Under the pieces are notes generated by a model. The model had not been told where the DNA came from. It made no database searches and was given only the letters and a program-made list of their open reading frames with translations. From Rhodococcoides corynebacterioides NBRC 14404 (GTDB lineage Bacteria > Actinomycetota > Actinomycetes > Mycobacteriales > Mycobacteriaceae), in the NCBI RefSeq assembly GCF_001894765.1, contig NZ_BCWV01000002.1:186001-250000 (forward strand): 64,000 nucleotides of DNA. Reading direction: 5' to 3'. Position 1 is the stretch's first letter, and the number at the start of each line of letters is the position of its first letter. Made by a program: the position numbers and the translations under genes. Positions 35,781-44,219 of the stretch are shown here, in pieces.

Positions 35781-37444
35781 CGCGGCGTCGGCGCGGCCCC
35801 GTCGACCCGCGCCTGTGGACCAGGTCCGCCGCGGGTCGCCGCTATCTCGTCGCGTCGACGGCACTGTCCCTGGTCACGACCGTCTGCGTCGTGGTGATCG
35901 CGATCGCGGTGGGCACGATCCTCGCGGGTGTGGTCACCGATCCGCTCCACCGGACGCCGGGGGCGTGGACCGTCGAACTGTCGATTCTGGGTGTCGCGGT
36001 GGTCGGCCGCGTCCTCGCGACGCTGCTGCGGGCGCGCATCGCGCACCGGTCGGCGACGCGGGTGGTGCAGGACCTCACGGCCGAGGCGCTGGACGCGGCG
36101 GCGCGGATTCCCGAGCGACGCCTCGCCGACCGACGCGCCGAGTGGACGACCGTGCTCACGCGAGGACTCGACGGCCTGCGCCCCTACCTGATCGACTACG
36201 TCCCGTCGCTGCTCCTCGCCGCCACGGTGACTCCGGCGGCGCTGGCGGTGGTGGCGTGGTTCGATCCGCTCTCCGCCGTCGTCGTCGCGGTGACCCTGCC
36301 GACGATCCCGGTGTTCATGATCCTCATCGGCCGGCTGACCGAAGGACGCTCGCGTCGCACGCTGGACGCCACCGCCGCGCTGGCCGGGCGGCAGCTCGAC
36401 CTGCTCGCCGGTGTCCCGACGCTCCGGGCGCTCGGACGGGAGCGAGGCCCGGAGGCCCGCGTCGCCGAGCTCGGCGATCGCCACCGCCGCACCACGATGC
36501 GCGCGCTGCGCACCGCGTTCCTGTCCTCGATGGTGCTGGAACTGCTCGCGTCGCTGGGGGTCGCCCTCGTGGCGGTCACCATCGGTCTCCGCCTGGTCCG
36601 CGGCGAGATGGAGCTGGCCCCCGGCATCGTCGCGTTGATCCTCGCCCCGGAGATCTACTTCCCGCTGCGCGCGGTGGGCGCGGCCTTCCACGCATCGGAG
36701 GACGGCGCGGAGGCCGCCGATCGCGTGTTCGCGCTCCTCGACGAGGATGCGGACCGGCGTCGTACGGGGTCCGTCGATCCGCCTGTGGCGCACCCGCTTC
36801 GGTGGCACGACGTGACCGTCGACGGGCGGGACGGACCCGCGCCCGACGGGCTGTCCGCCGAGTGCCGGCCCGGCGAGGTCACCGTGCTGACCGGACCCAA
36901 CGGGTCCGGCAAGTCGACCGCGCTGGCCGTTGCCCTCGGCCTCACCGATCCCGACCGCGGGCACGTCACGGTCGGCGACGTGAACCTCGCGGACCTCGAC
37001 CTCGAGCGGTGGTGGGCGTCCGTGGCCTGGCTGCCCCAACGTCCCGCGATCACGGCCGGAACCATCCGCGACAACGTGTGGTGCGACGACGACGAGCTCG
37101 TCGCCTCGGCCGCGTCGACGACGGGTCTCGACGCCGTCGTGGCGTCGGCACCGAACGGGTGGGGGACCCGACTGGGCGACGGCGGCGACGGCCTGTCGCT
37201 GGGGGAGAGGCAGCGTCTCGCCCTGACGCGGACCCTGGCGTCGTCGGCGCCGGTCCTGCTGCTCGACGAGCCCACCGCCCATCTCGACTCCGACAGCGCC
37301 GCCGCCGTTCTCGCCGCGCTGGTGCGGCTCGCGGACGAGGGACGCGCCGTGGTGATCGTGGGTCACACCCCCGACGTGCTGGCCGCCGCGGATCGGATCG
37401 TGACCGTGTCGGCTCCGGCCGCACGTGCGGTGAGTTCGCGATGA
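35777..37444 (+). CDS. cydD: ABC exporter subunit CydD (cytochrome bd assembly)
   Basis: 555-aa half-ABC exporter: six-helix membrane domain (~20-320) then an ATPase domain with Walker A TGPNGSGKSTALA, signature LSLGERQRLALTR and Walker B VLLLDEPTAHLD. CydDC moves thiols/heme-related compounds and is required for assembly of cytochrome bd. It overlaps cydB upstream and cydC downstream by four bases each. A much larger open frame starts inside cydB but is a shadow. Confidence 0.93.
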   Translation: MTRRRRGPVDPRLWTRSAAGRRYLVASTALSLVTTVCVVVIAIAVGTILAGVVTDPLHRTPGAWTVELSILGVAVVGRVLATLLRARIAHRSATRVVQDLTAEALDAAARIPERRLADRRAEWTTVLTRGLDGLRPYLIDYVPSLLLAATVTPAALAVVAWFDPLSAVVVAVTLPTIPVFMILIGRLTEGRSRRTLDATAALAGRQLDLLAGVPTLRALGRERGPEARVAELGDRHRRTTMRALRTAFLSSMVLELLASLGVALVAVTIGLRLVRGEMELAPGIVALILAPEIYFPLRAVGAAFHASEDGAEAADRVFALLDEDADRRRTGSVDPPVAHPLRWHDVTVDGRDGPAPDGLSAECRPGEVTVLTGPNGSGKSTALAVALGLTDPDRGHVTVGDVNLADLDLERWWASVAWLPQRPAITAGTIRDNVWCDDDELVASAASTTGLDAVVASAPNGWGTRLGDGGDGLSLGERQRLALTRTLASSAPVLLLDEPTAHLDSDSAAAVLAALVRLADEGRAVVIVGHTPDVLAAADRIVTVSAPAARAVSSR

Positions 37445-39198
37445 CCGACCTGCGCCGGGTGCTGGGCCTGGCCACCCTGGACCGTCGCCGCATCGCGTGG
37501 GCCGTGCTGGCCGGCGTCGCGACGCTCGGCAGCGCGCTCGCCCTCTCGGCGCTGTCCGCGTGGCTGATCCTGCGGGCGTGGCAGATGCCGCCCGTCCTGC
37601 ACCTGACCGTCGCCGTCGTGGCGGTTCGCGCACTCGGCATCAGCCGCGGCATCTGCCGGTACCTCGAACGTCTCGCGACGCACGACGTCGCATTCCGCGG
37701 CACCGTCGCGCTGCGGGCCGCGCTGTACCGCGCTCTTGCACAGAGCAATTCGACGGCGGCCTGGCGGTTCCGGCGCGGAGACCTCGTCGTCCGGACCGGT
37801 GAGGACGTCGACGCGATCGGTGACGTCGTGGTGCGCGCGCTCGTGCCCGCGGCGGTGGCCGCTGTCCTCGCCGTCGCGTCGGTGACGCTGCTCGCCGTGT
37901 TCTCGCCGACCGCCGCGGTGATCCTCGCCGGGTGTCTCGTCCTCGCGGGGATCGTCGCGCCGATCCTCACCGCCCGTGCACAGACCGACGACGACGCCGA
38001 TCACGCCCGCGCCCGGGCAGAGGCCGCGGCGTCCACCGTCGTGGCGATCGAGTCCGCCGCGGAGCTGCGCGTCGCCGGTCGGCTGGCGGGTGTCCGTGCT
38101 CGCGCCACGGCCGCCCGGCGCGATGTCGCGGCCGCGGAGGATCGCGCTGCGCGCTGGTCCGCTCTCGCCGCCGCGGCGGGCCCGCTCGCGACGGGCATCG
38201 CGGTCGTCGGATCCCTGATGGTCGGGACGACCGCCTACGGGTCCGGCACGGCCTTCGCCGGTGGTACGTCCCCGATGTCGCTCGGGATCGTCGTCCTCGT
38301 GCCGTTGGCCGCCTTCGAGGCCACGTCGGTCCTCCCCGCCGCCGCGGTCGCCGTGGTGCGAGGCCGACTCGCGGCGCGGCGCATCGTGGGCCTGCTCGAC
38401 CATGATCCCGCGGACGCGGGGTTGCGCGGAGCCGGTGTGCACCTCACCGCGGCGCGGCCCGAGTTGGTGCTCGACGGCGTCGTCGCCGGGTACGCGAACG
38501 GCCGCCGGACCGCGCCGGTGACGGCGACGATCGGCGCCGGGGAGCGCGTGGCCCTGGTGGGCCCCAGCGGGGTGGGGAAGACCTCGATGGCGTTGACGGC
38601 GGCCGGGCTGCTGCCCGCGCGGGCCGGCACGGTGCGCCTCGGCGACGCCACCTCCGGTCGGCACGCCCTGTCCGACCTCGACCCGGCCGACGTCCGCGCC
38701 GCGGTGACCTGGTTCGCGGAGGATGCGCGGGTCTTCGAGACCACGGTGTTCGAGAACCTCAGGGTGGTGCGGGGTGACCTCACCGCGGAGGAAGCGCTCG
38801 CCGCCCTCGACGCGACGGGACTCGGCACGTGGGTGCGCGCACTACCCGCCCGCCTCGACACGGTCCTGGCCGGCGGTGATCGATCCCTGTCGGGAGGTCA
38901 ACGACGCCGGCTGCTGCTGGCGCGCGTGGTGGTCTCCCGCACGCCCGTCGTGATCGTCGACGAACCCACCGAACACCTCGACGACGCGAGTTCGGCGCGC
39001 CTGCTCGGCGCGTTGCTCGACCCGCGGTCCGGACTGCTCGATCCGGCGACCACGGCCCTGGTGATCACCCATCGGCCGGTTCCGGCCGGGGTCCGCACCG
39101 TCACGATCGGCGAGGAACGCCGCGATGCCGACGGGGTCGGCGCGGGCCGTGTTCACCCCGAGAAAAAGTCGTTGCCGACCCCGCTCGGTCGGGCGTAG
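37441..39198 (+). CDS. cydC: ABC exporter subunit CydC (cytochrome bd assembly)
   Basis: 585-aa half-ABC exporter, partner of CydD. The membrane domain includes RALGISRGICRYLERLATHDVAFRG (~62-86), the typical CydC motif. ATPase domain: Walker A VGPSGVGKTSMA near residue 375, signature SLSGGQRRRLLLARVV and Walker B VVIVDEPTEHLD. The start overlaps the cydD stop (ATGA). The mRNA region after its stop folds into the unassigned structured locus at 39211-39437. Confidence 0.93.
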   Translation: MTDLRRVLGLATLDRRRIAWAVLAGVATLGSALALSALSAWLILRAWQMPPVLHLTVAVVAVRALGISRGICRYLERLATHDVAFRGTVALRAALYRALAQSNSTAAWRFRRGDLVVRTGEDVDAIGDVVVRALVPAAVAAVLAVASVTLLAVFSPTAAVILAGCLVLAGIVAPILTARAQTDDDADHARARAEAAASTVVAIESAAELRVAGRLAGVRARATAARRDVAAAEDRAARWSALAAAAGPLATGIAVVGSLMVGTTAYGSGTAFAGGTSPMSLGIVVLVPLAAFEATSVLPAAAVAVVRGRLAARRIVGLLDHDPADAGLRGAGVHLTAARPELVLDGVVAGYANGRRTAPVTATIGAGERVALVGPSGVGKTSMALTAAGLLPARAGTVRLGDATSGRHALSDLDPADVRAAVTWFAEDARVFETTVFENLRVVRGDLTAEEALAALDATGLGTWVRALPARLDTVLAGGDRSLSGGQRRRLLLARVVVSRTPVVIVDEPTEHLDDASSARLLGALLDPRSGLLDPATTALVITHRPVPAGVRTVTIGEERRDADGVGAGRVHPEKKSLPTPLGRA

Positions 39199-39210
39199 CG
39201 TCGTCGGTAC

Positions 39211-39437
39211 ACGAGAGAGGAGGTGGTTCGAAGTTGTATGACTTATGGACACGTGAGGTGGCTGCCCGCTAGCCGCACCCGCTGACGGTATTCACCGGAA
39301 TCTCCGCGCGAGCGGCGGGCGAATACCAGGTAGCTACCCGGCCCCCGAGCCCTCGGTCCGTCCAGACCGAGACCCGGTGGCGCGTCCCTCCGGGACGCCC
39401 ACCCGGTACGGCTCGGGGGCCGCTTCATGTTTCGGGG
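39211..39437 (+). ncRNA. unassigned structured RNA / leader locus downstream of cydC
   Basis: Intergenic stretch with a perfect AGGAGG (39218-39223) leading two overlapping short ORFs (39234-39272, 39238-39285), then an ordered set of stems. GGTATTC 39287-39293 pairs with GAATACC 39321-39327 and encloses CCGC-GCGA-GCGG, a GNRA-loop hairpin at 39304-39315. Next is the self-complementary GGTAGCTACC (39329-39338). Then comes a three-way junction closed by the 13-bp stem CGGCCCCCGAGCC (39339-39351) / GGCTCGGGGGCCG (39410-39422), containing hairpins CTCGGTC/GACCGAG (39352-39371) and a long GCGTCCC/GGGACGC arm (39374-39406). A possible -10 TAGCGT is at 39196, overlapping the cydC stop. I do not recognise the family. 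It could be an attenuated leader or a stand-alone RNA. Confidence 0.6.
39234..39272 (+). CDS. 12-codon leader ORF in the structured locus
   Basis: TTG-started frame encoding MYDLWTREVAAR, 10 nt after AGGAGG. It contains TTA (39243-39245), a rare leucine codon at this GC content, followed by the single Trp codon. The overlapping frame at ATG 39238 (MTYGHVRWLPASRTR, ends 39285) is an alternative with a longer 14-nt spacing. Only one of the two need be real; either could serve as a ribosome-stalling leader. Confidence 0.45.
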   Translation: MYDLWTREVAAR

Positions 39438-39512
39438 TGGTCCCGCTGTGCGCGATCATCGGAGACCGCGCAATCGCCCACCTGCCGTGCGCGGGTGTGT
39501 CACGCTCGTCCC

Positions 39513-39782
39513 ATGAGCGCCGACGAGAAGCAGACCCCCGAAGAGACCCCGGAGAAGACCGACGAGACGGTGGGACCCGAACTGTCACAGGAGGATCTGG
39601 ACCGCGCCGGGGAGAAGATGGACGGCCTCAACGATCGTTACGAGACCGGCGCGCGCGAGACCGTGACGCTGCCGGGGACCAACGGCACGGTGTCGGGGAC
39701 CGCCTTCGCCGACATGGTCGACGAAGACGGGAATGCGAAGAACGAGAGCGGCGAGCGGACCGAGGACGATCAGCCCGCGTAG
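39513..39782 (+). CDS. small acidic hypothetical protein
   Basis: 89-aa soluble, strongly acidic protein rich in Glu, Asp and Thr with no cysteine and no recognised domain; the C-terminal half contains [26 protein letters not shown] 39513 has no clear Shine-Dalgarno; a GTG six codons upstream is an alternative. It follows the structured RNA locus by ~75 bp on the same strand and could be its target. The 3' end overlaps the convergent nitrobindin gene by 13 bp. Probably intrinsically disordered; function unknown. Confidence 0.6.
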   Translation: MSADEKQTPEETPEKTDETVGPELSQEDLDRAGEKMDGLNDRYETGARETVTLPGTNGTVSGTAFADMVDEDGNAKNESGERTEDDQPA

Positions 39783-40411
39783 CGCTCCAGGCGCGCGGAC
39801 AGCCGGGGGGCCAGGTCGCCGTCGGGTCCGACGCGCTCCTCGACGTAGGCCAGATCGCCACCCTCGACGATGCCGTACAGCCGCTTGGCTCCGCCCACCA
39901 GGGCGGCGGACGTACTGCGAATCACGACGTCGGTGGCCAACTCCCAGGACGACTGGTTCCGAGCGTGACCGTAGTAGAGCTCGACCACACCCGACGAGTG
40001 GGTGAGGAGCAGTTCGAGAGTCTCGGGGTTCTCGGCGCCCGCGGCGTCGCTACCGCTGACGCGCCAGAAACCGGACTCCCGCAGATCGGGCGACGCGTAC
40101 GCACCGTCGTCGGTCAACCGCCAACTGCGGGACTCCCACACGAGGTACGGGCCGCCGTCGTGGCTCACGACGACCTGTTGACCGAACCGGTAGTCACCGT
40201 GCTCGTCGTGACCCTCGCCCTCGCCGCGCCACACCCCGACCAGTGGAAGAAGCGCCAGCATTGCCGGCGAGATGTCCTCGCCCAGGCGGAGGTTCGCCGT
40301 GTCGTCGGGCGCGGGCAGATCGGGCAGCGACGGAATGTTGCGCGTCGCGGTCTGCTTGGCGCGCTCCTCGGCGCGAGCGACCGCCTCGTCGCCGCTCAGC
40401 CGATCGCTCAC
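39770..40411 (-). CDS. nitrobindin-like heme-binding beta-barrel (FABP/DUF1794) protein
   Basis: 213-aa protein of the nitrobindin family (M. tuberculosis Rv0813c type), a ten-stranded barrel binding ferric heme and isomerising peroxynitrite or binding NO. The family motif [24 protein letters not shown] starts near residue 58. The expected C-terminal heme-ligand His is not obvious: the barrel continues through [24 protein letters not shown] with several His candidates, so heme binding is inferred. The N-terminal ~40 residues are a charged extension. The ATG overlaps the stop of the upstream 32-residue membrane peptide gene (ATGA), and the 3' end overlaps the convergent acidic gene. Confidence 0.8.
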   Translation of the reverse strand: MSDRLSGDEAVARAEERAKQTATRNIPSLPDLPAPDDTANLRLGEDISPAMLALLPLVGVWRGEGEGHDEHGDYRFGQQVVVSHDGGPYLVWESRSWRLTDDGAYASPDLRESGFWRVSGSDAAGAENPETLELLLTHSSGVVELYYGHARNQSSWELATDVVIRSTSAALVGGAKRLYGIVEGGDLAYVEERVGPDGDLAPRLSARLERYAG

Positions 40412-40506
40412 GACTCGTCGGTGACCAAGCGGTAGACGACGTAGAGCGAGAACCAGGCGATGAGGATCGACGCCAGTACCAGGAGTACCTCGAAGAAGAT
40501 GACCAC
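40408..40506 (-). CDS. 32-residue single-helix membrane peptide, probably leaderless
   Basis: GTG-started ORF encoding one strongly hydrophobic helix (residues 2-27, [20 protein letters not shown] then YVVYRLV) and a short polar tail TDES. TACACT on the minus strand (40518-40513) is a good -10 lying 6 nt before the GTG, so the transcript would begin at the start codon. The stop overlaps the nitrobindin ATG, so the peptide is translationally coupled to it and may recruit it to the membrane. Longer versions of this frame (to 40647) read only Arg/Pro-rich shadow sequence. Confidence 0.65.
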   Translation of the reverse strand: MVIFFEVLLVLASILIAWFSLYVVYRLVTDES

Positions 40507-40512
40507 GTGTCC

Positions 40513-40518
40513 AGTGTA
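40513..40518 (-). promoter_or_regulatory. -10 element of a leaderless nitrobindin operon
   Basis: TACACT (minus strand) ends 6 nt before the GTG at 40506, the spacing expected for a leaderless start. No clear -35. Confidence 0.5.
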
Positions 40519-40736
40519 GACACCCGTGGTCGGGCCGCCCGGCGGAGGTGGGTCGAGGCGACTCCTCCCCCGAGACGGACGGTTCGAAGCACGAGGCGCG
40601 AACGTTGTGTCATCTGACAAATCGGCTCGCATCCGTCGTCCCGTCATCTCTCATAGGGTTCGAACCGATCGGGCAGTACGCCCGGCCGCGGGCCGGTTCG
40701 TGCCCGAGGTGAACCCCGGAAAGGACGATCGGTTCG

Positions 40737-42206
40737 ATGCGCGTGACGAGGACGTGGTGGACGGCGGCGGGACGACGAACGGGGGTCGTCGCCGCGACAC
40801 TGCTGCTGTCGGCGGGGAGCGCGACGGCGCTCGCGGCGCCGGTCACGCCCTCGGATCCCCTGGGCCTCGGCGACGACCCGGTGGAGTCCGTCCTCGACGT
40901 CTTCGGCGCCGGGACGAAGGTCGACGTCGATCCCCACAACTACGCCCTCGACTGCCCGGACGTGCTCATCGTCGCCGTCACGGGGGCCACGGACTCGGAG
41001 TCGACTCGCAATCCGCTCGACGAGGTGGACCGGCTGCCGTGGTCCAACTGGACCGGCAACGTGACGGTCCCGACGGGGGAGGCCAACGCCGATCACCCGG
41101 GGCGCGTCGGATGGGTCTACGTCCCGTACGCCTCGACGTACGGTGTCGACCCCACAGCGATCGTGCCCACGTACCAGGAGTCGGTGCGGGAGGCTCTGGC
41201 CGGCACCAACCGGTTCCTCGAGGAGAACAAGGCGAAGTGCGGCACCTCCACCAAGTTCGTGCTGCTCGGGTACAGCGTGGGCGCCGAGGTGATGCAGCGC
41301 GTCGCCCTGGACATCGGGTCGCGTCCCGCCACCGCCTCGGTGACCAGCGACGACATCGCGGGCGTCGCTCTGGTGGGTGATCCCTACCGACCCGCCGGCA
41401 CGCCGTCGCTCGGACAACCGGGACCGTCGGGCGGCGGGTTCATGTCGTCGGAGCCGAAGGACTACGGCACGCTCGCTCCGAAGATGCAGTGGTTCTGTCG
41501 GCCGGGGGACATCGCCTGCGACTCCCCGCTGCGGCTCGGCATCCTTCCCCTGGCGATGAACGTCTTCGGACAGATGCACTTCACCTTCGCGGCGCCCGGC
41601 CTGCTGGTCACGGACTTCGCCGCCGCGGCCTCCGATCTCGCGGCGCGCACCATCGCCCACGTGTTCACCGATCCGGACTTCGCCACCTCGGACGAGTCGG
41701 TCCTCGACGTGATGCTGCGCGTGTCCGACCGGACGGAGGACACCAGCCCCACCCCGCCGTTGCCGTCGCCGCAGGAGGTGTCCGACGCCGTGCAGTGGGC
41801 GCTCGGTCCCGGCCGACCGATCGTCGAGGCCAAGCTCGCGGCCGAAGCGAAGGGATTCGCCGAGGACAACGCCGACATCCCGCAGCTGTGGGAGAAGCCG
41901 TACCTCGAACTCGGATTCCTCCAGCACCTCTACTACTGGGACAACTTCCCGAACAACGGGCGTGACTGGGAGAGCGAGCGCATGATCCGCTGGATCACCG
42001 ACCTCGCCCGAGAGCAGAGCGAGGCTCCGCCCGCTCCCGCCGCGCCTCCGGCGCCGGCCGCCCCGTCGGAACCCGCTGCGCCGCGGGTGATTCCGCCGAT
42101 CAATCCGGGCCACCTCGCGCCGCCGGCGCCGGAGCAGAAGTCCGTTCCGACGACGTTCGACGAGATTCTGAAGTCGCTCGGCATCCCGGCGGAGCCGGGT
42201 AAATAG
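40737..42206 (+). CDS. secreted cutinase/PE-PPE-type serine hydrolase
   Basis: 489-aa exported hydrolase: Sec signal peptide (RRTGVVAATLLLSAGSATALAAP, cleavage near residue 34), then an alpha/beta-hydrolase domain related to actinobacterial cutinases and PE-PPE esterases. CPDVLIVAVTGATDSEST carries the first strand; the nucleophile elbow is LLGYSVGAEVM near residue 185 and VALVGDPYRPAGTP follows. The C-terminus is a Pro/Ala-rich linker plus FDEILKSLGIPAEPGK. The final codons belong to a 28-bp tandem repeat (42185-42262). Substrates are probably lipids or polyesters of the cell envelope. RBS GGAAAGGA. Confidence 0.8.
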   Translation: MRVTRTWWTAAGRRTGVVAATLLLSAGSATALAAPVTPSDPLGLGDDPVESVLDVFGAGTKVDVDPHNYALDCPDVLIVAVTGATDSESTRNPLDEVDRLPWSNWTGNVTVPTGEANADHPGRVGWVYVPYASTYGVDPTAIVPTYQESVREALAGTNRFLEENKAKCGTSTKFVLLGYSVGAEVMQRVALDIGSRPATASVTSDDIAGVALVGDPYRPAGTPSLGQPGPSGGGFMSSEPKDYGTLAPKMQWFCRPGDIACDSPLRLGILPLAMNVFGQMHFTFAAPGLLVTDFAAAASDLAARTIAHVFTDPDFATSDESVLDVMLRVSDRTEDTSPTPPLPSPQEVSDAVQWALGPGRPIVEAKLAAEAKGFAEDNADIPQLWEKPYLELGFLQHLYYWDNFPNNGRDWESERMIRWITDLAREQSEAPPAPAAPPAPAAPSEPAAPRVIPPINPGHLAPPAPEQKSVPTTFDEILKSLGIPAEPGK

Positions 42207-42262
42207 CACGAGCCCGGCGGAGCCGGGTAAATAGCACGAGCCCGGCGGAGCCGGGTAAATAA
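42185..42262 (+). repeat. 28-bp tandem hairpin repeat (2.8 copies) spanning a stop codon
   Basis: Unit CCCGGCGGAGCCGGG plus TAAATAGCACGAG; copies at 42185-42212, 42213-42240 and a partial one at 42241-42262. Each copy forms a 6-bp stem CCCGGC/GCCGGG with a GGA loop. Copy 1 encodes the last residues and the TAG stop of the hydrolase gene. Confidence 0.85.
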
Positions 42263-42264
42263 CG

Positions 42265-42300
42265 CAGCAGCCCCGCCCCGAGATCGGGGCGGGGCTGCTG
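42265..42300. terminator. bidirectional terminator between the hydrolase and the sulfur operon
   Basis: Perfect 17-bp stem CAGCAGCCCCGCCCCGA / TCGGGGCGGGGCTGCTG with a 2-nt nominal loop, between convergent genes. Confidence 0.8.
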
Positions 42301-42327
42301 TGGTGTTCGAGCTGCTGGGGGTTCGGG

Positions 42328-42636
42328 CTACTTGCTGACGAGCACGTCGGCGCTGTGGACGCCGGCGGACTCGGGGGCGATGCCGGCCGTGCCGTTGCCG
42401 GTCGAGGACAGCGCGCGCAGCGTCCACGTGCCGGGGGCCGCGAAGAATCGGAAGTCGCCAGTCCCGGAGGCGACCACCTCGGCGGTGAACTCACCGGACG
42501 CGTCGAGCAGTCGCACGTACGCGCCACCGACGGGCTGCTGGTCCTCGGCCGAGAGGACGCGACCGACGATCACGGTCTCCTTCTCGACGTCCACTCCGGC
42601 GGGCAGGGTCTGTCCCTGAACGGGTGCTCCGCACAT
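42328..42636 (-). CDS. sseC: DUF1416 protein SseC-like (sulfur operon)
   Basis: 102-aa protein of the DUF1416 family, the SseC partner always found after the thiosulfate sulfurtransferase in mycobacteria. CGAPVQGQTLPAGVDVEKE at the N-terminus, then a small beta-sandwich (VIVGRVLSAEDQQPVGGAYVRLLD) resembling carboxypeptidase regulatory-like domains. Role in sulfur metabolism is inferred from the operon. The ATG lies 2 bp after the sulfurtransferase stop. Confidence 0.88.
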   Translation of the reverse strand: MCGAPVQGQTLPAGVDVEKETVIVGRVLSAEDQQPVGGAYVRLLDASGEFTAEVVASGTGDFRFFAAPGTWTLRALSSTGNGTAGIAPESAGVHSADVLVSK

Positions 42637-42638
42637 GG

Positions 42639-43475
42639 TCAGCGCACCTCCAGCTCGATGGGGGCACCGACGAGGGAGCCGTACTCGACCCAGCTGCCGT
42701 CGTAGTTCTTCACATCCTGCTTGCCGAGCAGCTCCTTGAGCACGAACCAGGTGTGGCTGGAGCGCTCGCCGATGCGGCAGTAGGCGATGGTCGCCTTCTC
42801 GTCGTCGTAGCCCTTCTCCTTGTACAACGCCTCCAGGGCGTCGTCGTCCTTGAAGGTGCCGTCCTCGTTGGCAGTGGTGCTCCACGGGATGTTGATGGCG
42901 GTGGGGACGTGGCCGCGCTGCTGCGCCTGCTCCTGCGGAAGGTGTGCGGGGGCGAGGATCTTGCCGGAGAACTCGTCGGGGGAGCGCACGTCGACGAGGT
43001 TCTTGGTACCGATGGCGTCGATGACCTCGTCGCGGAACGCGCGGATGGACAGGTCCGGGGTCTGCGCCTCGTAGTGGGTGCGCTCGCGCTCCACGGTGTC
43101 CTTGGACAGCGGCCGACCGTCGAGCTCCCACTTCTTGCGGCCGCCGTCGATGAGCTTGACGTCCTGGTGGCCGTAGAGCTTGAAGTACCAGTAGGCGTAC
43201 GCGGCGAACCAGTTGTTGTTGCCGCCGTAGAGGATCACGGTGTCGTCGTTGGCGATGCCGCGCTCGGAGAGCAGGTCGGAGAACTGCTTCTGGTTGAGGA
43301 AGTCGCGACGGACCGGGTCCTGCAGATCCTTCTTCCAGTCGAGGCGCACGGCGCCCTCGAGGTGACCGCCGTCGTAGGCGCTGGTGTCCTCGTCGACCTC
43401 GACGAACACGGTCTTCGGGGCGTTCAGGTTCTGCTCGGCCCAGTCGGCAGAGACCAGGACGTCGGAGCGGGCCAT
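42639..43475 (-). CDS. cysA: thiosulfate sulfurtransferase (rhodanese), CysA/SseA type
   Basis: 278-aa two-domain rhodanese. The N-terminal domain is inactive-like (VILYGGNNNWFAAYAYW, no Cys). The C-terminal domain has the persulfide Cys in AYCRIGERSSHTWFVL near residue 233. Transfers sulfur from thiosulfate to thiol or cyanide acceptors. It matches M. tuberculosis CysA2/CysA3, despite the name not a transporter ATPase. RBS GAAAGGAAA before the ATG. Downstream of the polycysteine ORF and DUF4395, and immediately upstream of sseC. Confidence 0.92.
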   Translation of the reverse strand: MARSDVLVSADWAEQNLNAPKTVFVEVDEDTSAYDGGHLEGAVRLDWKKDLQDPVRRDFLNQKQFSDLLSERGIANDDTVILYGGNNNWFAAYAYWYFKLYGHQDVKLIDGGRKKWELDGRPLSKDTVERERTHYEAQTPDLSIRAFRDEVIDAIGTKNLVDVRSPDEFSGKILAPAHLPQEQAQQRGHVPTAINIPWSTTANEDGTFKDDDALEALYKEKGYDDEKATIAYCRIGERSSHTWFVLKELLGKQDVKNYDGSWVEYGSLVGAPIELEVR

Positions 43476-43522
43476 GGGTTTCCTTTCGGTGATGCGGTCG
43501 GTGCTCGGAAGGTGAAGTCGGG

Positions 43523-44059
43523 TCAGGACGGAACTGCGGTGGTGCGGGCCGGGAGGATCCGGCTCGCGAGCGGGTAGAGCTTGCAGCCCAGGCAGAGGCC
43601 GAAGGCGGCGTTGAGGATGGCCGCGATCAGGGCGAAGCCGGTGGCGACGAAGCCGAGGGCCGGGACGGCGACGGCGAAGCCGACGGTGCCGACGAGGGCG
43701 AAGACGAACCCGACGGCCTGGGCGAACTTCAGCGGCGGGACCGGCTCGGTCTCGCTCACGGGACCGAGGCGCGGGGCGACCAGGGCGCGATGCACGACGC
43801 CGTAGGGGTGCCCCGCGGGTCCACGGATCGCGCCGACCGCGAAGACGACGGCCTGGATGCCGAGCAGGACGGCTGCGGCGATGGCACTCGCGCCGGCGAG
43901 GAGGAGGACGACGGCCAGCACGGCGGTGGTCACCCAGGCGACGGTGCGGGGACCGCGGACGTCGACGCGGGGGACGGGCGAGGTCGAGGCCGACCGGGAC
44001 GCCGGGTGGGAATCGGAGTGGGAATCGGAGTGGGACGGTTCCGTGTGGTGAAGGGACAC
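43523..44059 (-). CDS. DUF4395 membrane protein (sulfur operon)
   Basis: 178-aa protein with four hydrophobic helices and family motifs VDVRGPRTVAWVTTAVLA, then PPLKFAQAVGFVFA and NAAFGLCLGCKLYP, whose CLGC pair is the likely functional site. DUF4395 proteins cluster with rhodaneses and thioredoxins, so a role in sulfur transfer or membrane redox is inferred. GTG 44059 has AGGAG nine bases upstream; the open frame continuing to 44188 is rejected. The N-terminal tail has a SHSDSHSDSH stretch from a 12-bp tandem repeat. The 160-nt gap upstream carries the polycysteine leader ORF. Confidence 0.78.
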   Translation of the reverse strand: MSLHHTEPSHSDSHSDSHPASRSASTSPVPRVDVRGPRTVAWVTTAVLAVVLLLAGASAIAAAVLLGIQAVVFAVGAIRGPAGHPYGVVHRALVAPRLGPVSETEPVPPLKFAQAVGFVFALVGTVGFAVAVPALGFVATGFALIAAILNAAFGLCLGCKLYPLASRILPARTTAVPS

Positions 44060-44219
44060 TGCGGGATGCTCCTGCGGGATGGGCTGCGAACCGGGAGGGG
44101 ACACACGGCCGTGCGGCGGGTGTCGGGGGTGGCTCGTCCGTGGGGCGCCGGGCCGTCGCGGGAGGGGCCCGATCGGGGCGCGTCGCACGCGAGTGCGGTC
44201 GGCGTGGAGAGCCGGTGAT

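Noticed and set aside
35815..37440. Upstream extension of the cydC frame into cydD
   Set aside because: The frame is open but its translation is Arg/Pro shadow of cydD; ATG 37441 overlaps the cydD stop as in other cydDC operons.
39211..39437. whiB7-type attenuator or tmRNA/RNase P
   Set aside because: No WhiB-like gene follows and no RNase P or tmRNA signature was recognised; left unassigned.
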